Part shown: positions 14,745-21,468 of the stretch, in pieces
Position numbering within the stretch: the stretch's first letter is position 1
How the letters are laid out: every line of letters starts with the position of its first letter
Assembly (NCBI GenBank): GCA_964524025.1
Contig: CAZGBT010000010.1
Span: 1-35,599 of the forward strand
Reading direction: 5' to 3'
Source of the DNA: CAZGBT01 sp964524025
Lineage (GTDB): Archaea; Aenigmatarchaeota; Aenigmatarchaeia; CG10238-14; EX4484-224
Length of the DNA: 35,599 nucleotides
The notes under the pieces: model-generated
Told to the model about the DNA's origin: nothing
The model's database searches: none
What the model saw: the letters and a program-made list of their open reading frames with translations, nothing else
Translations under genes and position numbers: made by a program

Positions 14745-15290
14745 ATGAAATTTATAGGAAAGCTTGTGGAAAATAGAGTTATAATTTGGGATAAAAAAAG
14801 TTTTAAGCTTTACGAAGAAAAGGGTTTTGGAAAATTAATGCCTGAGAAAAAACCTAATAGGCTAGAACTAGATCTTATAGAGGCTGCTTATCTTTTAGAA
14901 AAAGGAATTTTGAATATTAAGAAAGAAAAGAAAAGAATTAAGTTAAAAGAGTTTTTAGAATACTGTTCGAAAAAAGTGATTAATTTTCATCCCCAATTCT
15001 TAGTTTACAGGGATCTCAGAGAAAAGGGCTATTTAGTTAAAACTGGCTTTAAATTTGGAGCTCATTTCAGAGTTTACGAAAAAGGTGTTAAATTGAGGAA
15101 AGGCCCAAAAGCTCCTTTTGAGCATACTAAATGGATTGTACATTGCGTTTCCGAAGAATCAGCATTCAGCTTGCCAGAAATGGCAAGAGCTGTAAGATTA
15201 GCTCATAGTATTAGAGCAACTTTTATTTGGGCTGTTGTTGATAAGGAGAACAACATTACTTATTATAAAATTCAGAGAATAATTCCTTAA
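14745..15290 (+). CDS. endA: tRNA-splicing endonuclease EndA, catalytic Lys apparently missing
   Basis: The 181-residue, single-repeat protein has the EndA N-domain (1-80) and the catalytic C-domain YRDLREKGYLVKTG-FKFGAHFRVY. Tyr111 (HFRVY) and His127 (FEHTKW) match the conserved catalytic Tyr and His. The third catalytic residue, a Lys in the usual HSVRKK-type segment, is replaced: the sequence is HSIRATFIWAVVD, with Ala158 and Thr159 where K-K is expected. EndA cuts BHB introns from tRNA precursors, and this window holds four such introns. The protein may be the non-catalytic partner in a heterotetramer, or another residue may substitute. The 3' end overlaps archaemetzincin by 35 nt. Confidence 0.93.
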   Translation: MKFIGKLVENRVIIWDKKSFKLYEEKGFGKLMPEKKPNRLELDLIEAAYLLEKGILNIKKEKKRIKLKEFLEYCSKKVINFHPQFLVYRDLREKGYLVKTGFKFGAHFRVYEKGVKLRKGPKAPFEHTKWIVHCVSEESAFSLPEMARAVRLAHSIRATFIWAVVDKENNITYYKIQRIIP

Positions 15291-15798
15291 GCTTTCTTCT
15301 AAGCTTTTCTTTGCAACTCTTACAAAAATCTTCTGGCTTTTTATCAACTTCTAAAATTGAATTGGAGAAACGCATTACACAGTAATTGCTGCAGTGATGT
15401 AAACCGAACAAATGACCTAACTCATGCATAATTTCCTTCCTAAACCTACTTACAAAAGTTTCTTTGTTAAAATCTAAACCGTAAAAGGTAGGATCAAGCC
15501 TTGCTACAGATAGGATTGCTATTTTTCCATCAAGCTGGGCTTCGCCAAACACATAATTTAAACCATCTGCATAAAGGTCTACGTTAGTTAAGCATAAAGT
15601 TTTATCTTTAATTTTTTTATCTAAAAGGAAAATTAAGCAAGTAGAATTGTACTGATTCCTGATTTTATTTAAACAGCTAGAAGGTAATTTTTCAAAACCT
15701 AGTAATCTTGGTTCTACAAGAAATTTTTCTCTTATACATTTCTTAGCTTCTTCTATAATCCATTCATCCAATTTTCCTAAAATCAATATATTTACCAT
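15256..15798 (-). CDS. amzA: Archaemetzincin, zinc metalloprotease
   Basis: The 180-residue protein contains the extended metzincin motif HExxHxxGxxH at 125-135 (HELGHLFGLHH). It is followed by the archaemetzincin-specific cysteines CSNYCVM (C136, C140, M142) and CKSC (C159, C162), which form a second zinc site. The N-terminal half matches the family in length. Substrates in archaea are unknown. It converges on endA with a 35-nt overlap. Confidence 0.95.
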   Translation of the reverse strand: MVNILILGKLDEWIIEEAKKCIREKFLVEPRLLGFEKLPSSCLNKIRNQYNSTCLIFLLDKKIKDKTLCLTNVDLYADGLNYVFGEAQLDGKIAILSVARLDPTFYGLDFNKETFVSRFRKEIMHELGHLFGLHHCSNYCVMRFSNSILEVDKKPEDFCKSCKEKLRRKLKELFSEFYNK

Positions 15799-15838
15799 AA
15801 GAATAATTTACCGTTTAATAAGAAAGATAAATTTGGTA

Positions 15839-17941
15839 TCAACCTACGGAGAAAAGCTCTATTACCTTAACCCATAATGGTTTTTCTAGCCTAAAAGCTT
15901 CAGAAGTAATTTCGACTTTAAGTGGCACACTTATCGGAATAATCCCCAAAAGTCTAACAGTCTTTCTTGCTTGCAGAGAAAGACAAAGCTTACCTTCACT
16001 TTTCTCTAATTTAACTCTCTTTATTCTAAGCTTACTTATAATTCTTCTAGCTCTTTCGTTTACTAACCTAACTTTTCTTTTTGGTTGTGGTTTTTCTACT
16101 ATCTCTACACCCTCTTCCATAGTAGTTATAGAAATAGAGAGTGGTTGAGTTAATGGAACTACATCTTCTATTTCTCCAGTCATAGGATTAACTACAGCAG
16201 CTGATGGAAGTTTAAATTCGACTTCTCTCCAAGTGTTATTATAGCAAGGGACCCTTATCGTATGTTTTTGCTTTCCAATATAAATAAACCAGCGAGGCTC
16301 TTTGGAATATACTTTTACTCCATCAAGCTTAATTTCTCTCAATAATCTTAGCTTAAACTCGTGTGGAAATTCTTCTGAACTTTTAGGCTCAAACCCGCTT
16401 TCCTTTACAATCTTAATTGCAGTTTCTTTATCTATGAATGGATCAATTGGTAAGGATATACCATCTACCTCATTAACTTTGCATGTTCTCATCGTTTCAT
16501 ACAACTCTGATGAAGAGTTAAAACTCCATTCAATTTTCTTTATCTCTAAAATCTCAATTGGTAGGCCCCATTGGTAAATTGTGCCAATTTCTTTTTTTGG
16601 TTTTGCTGTAAACCAAACTCTTAATCCTTCTTTTTTAAATTCATCTGGCAAATTTAACGGTAAGTATTTCTCCCTTTCATCGCTCACAATCCCATAAAAA
16701 CCTCCTTCTATAGGAATATACTTTATAACTCCAGTTGTAGAAAACGTTTCTTTCAATTTACTAGCAGGGGTGCCAAGCGCCCCTACAACTTTTACTCTTG
16801 TTGGAAGAGCGTAACTCTCATTCCCTATTTGAAAAACAACATCATAAATAACTTGGTACTTAACTATACCGGGAACTGGATTAGTTAGTCTAATCTCTTT
16901 TAGCTTAAAATGGTTAATAAAGTAATCCTTTCCTACTAACCTTATCAAGAATTCATTAGCTTTTTCGATTGCTATTTCTTTAGTACAATTAACGAACTCC
17001 TCTTGCTTCGTCTCTTCGCATAAAGACTTTATTTCTTTCTTTATTACACTACCTTTACAATCTATTTCCAAAAAACCTTCAAATCCCTTTGGACATATGG
17101 CATTTCCTTCAAAAATTTTCTTGACATGCCAACTTTTTTCTCCCGTTGTTATCTTTGTTACTAGCTCAAAAAACTTGTAAGGAGGCGGAAATCCTTCTTT
17201 CCTTGCTATTTCTTCCGCTTCTTTTTCTGATATACAAGCCTTCTCTTCTTCGCTTTTATTTAAAAATTTTTCTAAGAATCGTCTACATTCGTTATTTATA
17301 CAGCAAAAAGTTAAATTCTCTTTTATATCTACAACATTACCATCACAACTTATATGAATCTCCTTTGCAATACGCATGTCACCGTATCTTCCGCAACCAC
17401 CTTTAATCTCTTTCTCAAACTTCCTGACTATCCATTTATTAACAACCCATATACCTTTAACTACTCTATACCTTGGATAACAAGAAAACGGTTGCTTTAC
17501 TCCAGCTTTTATAGCTATCCTTTCAGCCTCCTCTTTAGATATACATGAAGGTAGTCTTGGCGGGACTCCGTAACTTTTATTCTCTATTTTCATCATAGTA
17601 ACATAAACTGTAGGTTTTTCATTTTCTATTTTGAAATCGCCAACAACACTTATCTTAATACATCTCCTAACACTCTCATCGTAATAAGACTCAACTATTT
17701 TGCGAAGAGTTTCGTTTGAGAACTCAAGATAGGAACACCCACCATAATCACAAACGAGAGCCTTGCAATCTTCTGGGTATTCACTTCCTTCTATCAAAGG
17801 ACAAGACCAATTTAGGCAACCAGAGGTAATAAGGCGACGAATTTCAACCTTACTAGTCAAATTAGATTCCTGGGCAATAGTTAAAGATACTGGTATAAAT
17901 ATTAAAATTAATAAGAGATTCTTGCTAAATTTAAATTCCAT
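15839..17941 (-). CDS. Secreted protein with repeated PepSY-like units, 700 aa
   Basis: A signal peptide covers about residues 1-24 (LLLILIFIPVSLTIAQ). The rest contains at least four repeats beginning with a Cys or Asn-linked helix: ISKEEAERIAIKAG, ISEKEAEEIARKEG, CTKEIAIEKANEF and IDKETAIKIVKESG. Each is followed by a W/Y-rich strand region ending in a glycine-val turn, as in PepSY-type domains. Many paired cysteines suggest disulfides. The C-terminus is a basic segment and a beta-rich domain without a clear membrane helix. PepSY domains often inhibit or fold proteases, but here function is inference. It is 30 bp downstream of the wHTH gene and probably in the same operon. Confidence 0.7.
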   Translation of the reverse strand: MEFKFSKNLLLILIFIPVSLTIAQESNLTSKVEIRRLITSGCLNWSCPLIEGSEYPEDCKALVCDYGGCSYLEFSNETLRKIVESYYDESVRRCIKISVVGDFKIENEKPTVYVTMMKIENKSYGVPPRLPSCISKEEAERIAIKAGVKQPFSCYPRYRVVKGIWVVNKWIVRKFEKEIKGGCGRYGDMRIAKEIHISCDGNVVDIKENLTFCCINNECRRFLEKFLNKSEEEKACISEKEAEEIARKEGFPPPYKFFELVTKITTGEKSWHVKKIFEGNAICPKGFEGFLEIDCKGSVIKKEIKSLCEETKQEEFVNCTKEIAIEKANEFLIRLVGKDYFINHFKLKEIRLTNPVPGIVKYQVIYDVVFQIGNESYALPTRVKVVGALGTPASKLKETFSTTGVIKYIPIEGGFYGIVSDEREKYLPLNLPDEFKKEGLRVWFTAKPKKEIGTIYQWGLPIEILEIKKIEWSFNSSSELYETMRTCKVNEVDGISLPIDPFIDKETAIKIVKESGFEPKSSEEFPHEFKLRLLREIKLDGVKVYSKEPRWFIYIGKQKHTIRVPCYNNTWREVEFKLPSAAVVNPMTGEIEDVVPLTQPLSISITTMEEGVEIVEKPQPKRKVRLVNERARRIISKLRIKRVKLEKSEGKLCLSLQARKTVRLLGIIPISVPLKVEITSEAFRLEKPLWVKVIELFSVG

Positions 17942-17971
17942 GCTTATAATTTAACCCATATGCTTAAAATC

Positions 17972-18430
17972 TTAACGAAATCGTTCGGTTTTTCCGAACA
18001 ATTTAAAGAAAAAGAAGAAGAGCAAAACCGAAATTCCTATAGGTATAACTATTGAAAGTATGGTTATAAAATTTGGAACAAACCTTCTACCTTCCATGCT
18101 TTTTGCTAGCGGAACTTCTGGGCGAAACAAAAAGGAAATTTGATAAACACCTATGCATAAAGAAATTAAAGCTAATGTAAAAAGAAGCGTCATTCGTTTA
18201 GTACTTGGATGGAACAAAGAAATACCTTTTTCTGTTAGTTCAAAGTAAATCCATTTATGGCCATCATCAATTCTTTTAATAAATCCTGCTTCTTCAAGTT
18301 TCCTTAAATGTTCATGAACAGTTGATTTAGATAATTTAAGCTTCTTTGCTATTTCAGAGAGTATCATCTTTCTTTCTCTTAAAAGCTTTAAAATCCTTAT
18401 TCTAGTTTTAGAAAGAAGTACCTCCTCCAT
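17972..18430 (-). CDS. Membrane-anchored winged-helix transcription regulator
   Basis: Residues 1-75 are an ArsR/MarR-type winged helix: SKTRIRILKLLRERKM, LSEIAKKLKLSKSTVHEHLRKLEEAG and a wing with KWIYFELTEKG. Two membrane helices follow (about 82-102 and 123-146) with a short loop between them. The DNA-binding domain should stay in the cytoplasm while the helices may sense a membrane state. It sits 35 bp downstream of tatC and upstream of the secreted PepSY-like gene, so it may regulate this export locus. Confidence 0.8.
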   Translation of the reverse strand: MEEVLLSKTRIRILKLLRERKMILSEIAKKLKLSKSTVHEHLRKLEEAGFIKRIDDGHKWIYFELTEKGISLFHPSTKRMTLLFTLALISLCIGVYQISFLFRPEVPLAKSMEGRRFVPNFITILSIVIPIGISVLLFFFFFKLFGKTERFR

Positions 18431-18465
18431 CTAAAACTCTATAATTTTTGTAAAAAATAAAAGTA

Positions 18466-19170
18466 TTAGCTAAAAATAAATTTTCTCTTCATTAAAAGTA
18501 TAGAAACTTCATAAAGAACCCAAATAGGAGCCATAAGTATTAAAGTAGTTAAAGGTGTTGGGTCTGGCGTTATTATCGAAGCTATTATCAAAAGCACTAA
18601 AAAAACTATGGATCTTTTCCTTTCTAGATCTTTAGAGGAAATAAGTCCAAGCCTCGAGAGGGAAAGCAAAAAGAGCGGAAAATTAAAAAGCAAACCTATT
18701 AGCAAAGTTGAAAAAACCGTAAATTCAAAGTATTTTCTTAAACTTATCAATGGCTTAGCTTTTATACCTCCAGTAAGCCATTCCATAATTTTAAAGGTAA
18801 GTGGAATGAAAAGAAAGATGGAAAACATAATGCCTAAAAAGAAAAAGATTAGAAAAAGTAGAAGAATTCTTCTCACAATTTTTAGTTCGCCCTTCAGCAG
18901 GCCAGGCTTTGCAAATGAATAAATGGAATAAAGAAAAATTGGCAAGATTGCTATAAACGAAAGAACTGCTGAAAGATAAAGTTGTACTATTAAAACTTCG
19001 AGAGGCTCGACTACGATAATTTGCCAGTTTTTAGGCAAAAAAATTAAAGATATTGAAATTATTTTATTTGAAAAATACAGGAAGATTAAAAAAACGACGA
19101 ACCATAGCAAAAAACAAACCCTTAATTTTTTACTTAGTTCTTCCCAATGTTCTAGGAAGGTTCTTCTCAC
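18466..19170 (-). CDS. tatC: TatC, twin-arginine translocase subunit
   Basis: The 234-residue protein starts with GTG. The N-terminal FLEHWEELSKKLR corresponds to the conserved FxxHLxELRxR signal-binding segment (Trp for Leu). Six hydrophobic helices follow, with the conserved glutamate-centred region LRKYFEF and the late IITPDPTPLT signature. TatC binds the twin-arginine signal and moves folded proteins across the membrane with TatA. It is divergent from the AmmeMemoRadiSam operon by 28 bp, whose radical SAM protein carries a Tat motif, and tatA lies past that operon. Confidence 0.95.
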   Translation of the reverse strand: MRRTFLEHWEELSKKLRVCFLLWFVVFLIFLYFSNKIISISLIFLPKNWQIIVVEPLEVLIVQLYLSAVLSFIAILPIFLYSIYSFAKPGLLKGELKIVRRILLLFLIFFFLGIMFSIFLFIPLTFKIMEWLTGGIKAKPLISLRKYFEFTVFSTLLIGLLFNFPLFLLSLSRLGLISSKDLERKRSIVFLVLLIIASIITPDPTPLTTLILMAPIWVLYEVSILLMKRKFIFS

Positions 19171-19198
19171 AAATATTTATTAAAACAAAATAAGTTTG

Positions 19199-21244
19199 AT
19201 GTTTAGGTTTTACTTATTAGTATTTTTTATTGGTTTTTCCTCTCTTATAACTCAACTATCATTCTTAAGAGAAATCTGCAACCTTTTTTATGGAAATGAA
19301 CTTTCAATAACATTTGTTTTGGCTAGTTGGCTTTTTATAAGCGGCGTCTCATCTTATCTAGCAAAATTTTTAAGAGCTTCTAAAAAGAGGTTTCATTTCT
19401 TAATATTTTTGATTTCATGCCTCCCATTACTTCTAATTTTGCTAGCAAGAACGCTAAGAAATAGAATTTTTTTGTATGGAGCTGTCGTAGATCCTCTCTC
19501 TATGCTCCTTTTTTCTTCTTGCATCTTAGCGCCTTACTGCATAGCATCGGGGTTTTCGTTTAATTTTGCTTGTAGATTAAGAAAAAAAGAGGTTGGAAAA
19601 GTATATTGGGTTGACAGCATAGGAGATTTAGTTGGAAGTATTGCTTTCAGTTTTCTTTTAATCTATTTTTTAAATCTAATTCAAATTTTAGAACTTCTCT
19701 TTTTAATCGGAATTATCTTTCTTGCAATTTCTAACAAAAAGTTTATAAAGTATTTGCTTCCATTCTTTCTCTTATTAACTTTTTTGTTTGTCTTTGTAGA
19801 CTTAAATTTGCTATCACTTAGGCAACTATACAGAAATCAGCAGATTGTTTATCAAAAAGATTCCCCTTTTGGAAATTTGGTTGTAACAAAAACTGGTAGG
19901 CAACTCAATTTTTTTGAAAACAATATTCTTTTATTTTCAACCCAAACTACTGCAGAGAAAGAAGAAACTGTACATTACGGTTTGTCGCAGTTAAAAAATG
20001 TTAGCAAAGTGTTAGTGCTTTCTGGCGGAATTTCAAGCACCTTAAGTGAGGTAAACAAATATAATCCAAAAGTTATAGATTACGTAGAAATAGACTCAGA
20101 AATAATAAGGATTGGAAAAAAATTTAGGAGAATACCGAGTAATGTTAACATTTATCTAAGCGATGCAAGATTCTTTGTAAAAAATAGTAAAGAAAAATAC
20201 GATGCTATAATAGTTGACCTACCAGACCCAACTTCGCTTCAGCTTAACAGATTTTATACGGTCGAATTTTTTAAGGAAGCTAAAAGGATCTTAAGCAAAG
20301 AAGGTGTCATCTCTATTAGTTTAAGTTGTCATGAAAATTATTTTAGTCCTGAAATTAGGGAATTGTTATCTTCTGTTTACTTTTCCTTAAAAGAAGTTTT
20401 TAAAAACGTTCTAATAATCCCTGGAGATACCTGCTACTTAATAGCTTCAGACTCAAGGCTTAGCTATAAAATAGCAAATCTCCTTAAAGAAAAAAACATC
20501 ACAACTAGGTATGTAAATGAATATTATTTATCCGCTAAACTAACGAAAGAAAGAATTGGGTATACATATTCGAGTTTAATTAATAAAACTTTAAACTATG
20601 ATTTTAAACCAGTAACTTATGCTTTTTATTCAAAATACTGGCTAAGCTTTTTTGGCATAAAGTTTATGCTCCTAGTAATCCTAATAACTCTCTTTGCTAT
20701 TTTATCTCTACTTTTAACTAAAGAGCCGATACCTCTTTCTATTTTTACAACGGGCTTTCTAGGAAGTTGCTTAGAAATTTTAATCATTTTTTCTTTTCAA
20801 ATTATCTATGGTTACATTTATAGCAAGATAGGATTTTTAATAGCCTCTTTTATGCTGGGAACTTCCTTAGGAAGCTATATTTCTAGTAAGAAAAGAAAAA
20901 ATTTCCTTAAAAAGATCTTAATCATAGAGCTTTTTTGTTTCTTTTACCCACTAATACTTTTAAAATTGCTAAAGGTCCCAGAATTTTTCTATTATTTTTA
21001 TCTACTAATGCTAGGAATGCTAGTTGGTTTAGAATTCCCTTTAGCTAGCGAATTTTATAAAAAAAGAATAAGAAAAATAGGAAAGTTGTATTTTGCCGAC
21101 CTAGCTGGAGGTTCTTTAGGGAGCTTAATCCTTTTAATCTCCTTGCCCTTAATAGGTTTAAAAAACTCTTTCTTTTTAGCTTCTTTACCAAACTTTTTTA
21201 CTTTTTTCCTTCTCCTAATTTTATTTAGAAGATGGCAGAAATAA
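19199..21244 (+). CDS. Multi-helix membrane protein with spermidine-synthase-like domain
   Basis: The ATG at 19199 is preferred to a TTG one codon earlier. About six helices (1-200) are followed by a soluble Rossmann domain (about 210-430) and at least five more helices. The soluble part has spermidine-synthase features: VLVLSGGISSTLSE (nucleotide loop), DYVEIDSEII, a DARFF segment and DAIIVDLPDPTS. The usual GGG of the loop is SGG. Such fused membrane proteins occur in bacteria and archaea without proven function; polyamine synthesis should not be assumed. It overlaps the next gene by 13 nt and starts the four-gene operon. Confidence 0.82.
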   Translation: MFRFYLLVFFIGFSSLITQLSFLREICNLFYGNELSITFVLASWLFISGVSSYLAKFLRASKKRFHFLIFLISCLPLLLILLARTLRNRIFLYGAVVDPLSMLLFSSCILAPYCIASGFSFNFACRLRKKEVGKVYWVDSIGDLVGSIAFSFLLIYFLNLIQILELLFLIGIIFLAISNKKFIKYLLPFFLLLTFLFVFVDLNLLSLRQLYRNQQIVYQKDSPFGNLVVTKTGRQLNFFENNILLFSTQTTAEKEETVHYGLSQLKNVSKVLVLSGGISSTLSEVNKYNPKVIDYVEIDSEIIRIGKKFRRIPSNVNIYLSDARFFVKNSKEKYDAIIVDLPDPTSLQLNRFYTVEFFKEAKRILSKEGVISISLSCHENYFSPEIRELLSSVYFSLKEVFKNVLIIPGDTCYLIASDSRLSYKIANLLKEKNITTRYVNEYYLSAKLTKERIGYTYSSLINKTLNYDFKPVTYAFYSKYWLSFFGIKFMLLVILITLFAILSLLLTKEPIPLSIFTTGFLGSCLEILIIFSFQIIYGYIYSKIGFLIASFMLGTSLGSYISSKKRKNFLKKILIIELFCFFYPLILLKLLKVPEFFYYFYLLMLGMLVGLEFPLASEFYKKRIRKIGKLYFADLAGGSLGSLILLISLPLIGLKNSFFLASLPNFFTFFLLLILFRRWQK

Positions 21245-21468
21245 TCGAAGCCTTGCTTGAAGTTGATAAGATTACTAGATGGTTTTTGTTTATTTTAATC
21301 CTGATGGAATTCTTATCTGGATGGGCTTTGGTAGGAAAATTTGGAATGGATAGATTAATACCAAAAGAGATTGCAGCAATCTTGCATGCAATGCTTGATA
21401 TACCAACTTTTATCCTTTTCCTAATCCATTGCCTACCAAGGATTTATCTTAAGCTAAAGAAAAGATGA
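21232..21468 (+). CDS. Small two-helix membrane protein with conserved-looking histidines
   Basis: The 78-residue protein has helices at about 16-35 (WFLFILILMEFLSGWALVG) and 47-69. The second contains ILHAMLDIPTFILFLIHCLPR, with two histidines 12 residues apart on one helix, a pattern seen in small cytochrome-b-like proteins that ligate heme. Another His would be needed from the partner or a dimer. It overlaps the genes on both sides (13 nt and ATGA), so it is surely co-translated with the Tat-signal radical SAM enzyme. A redox role is inference. Confidence 0.75.
   Translation: MAEIIEALLEVDKITRWFLFILILMEFLSGWALVGKFGMDRLIPKEIAAILHAMLDIPTFILFLIHCLPRIYLKLKKR

Noticed and set aside
16302..17954. 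Several plus-strand frames across the 700-residue secreted protein
   Set aside because: They are antisense shadows of one long coding frame with signal peptide and repeats.
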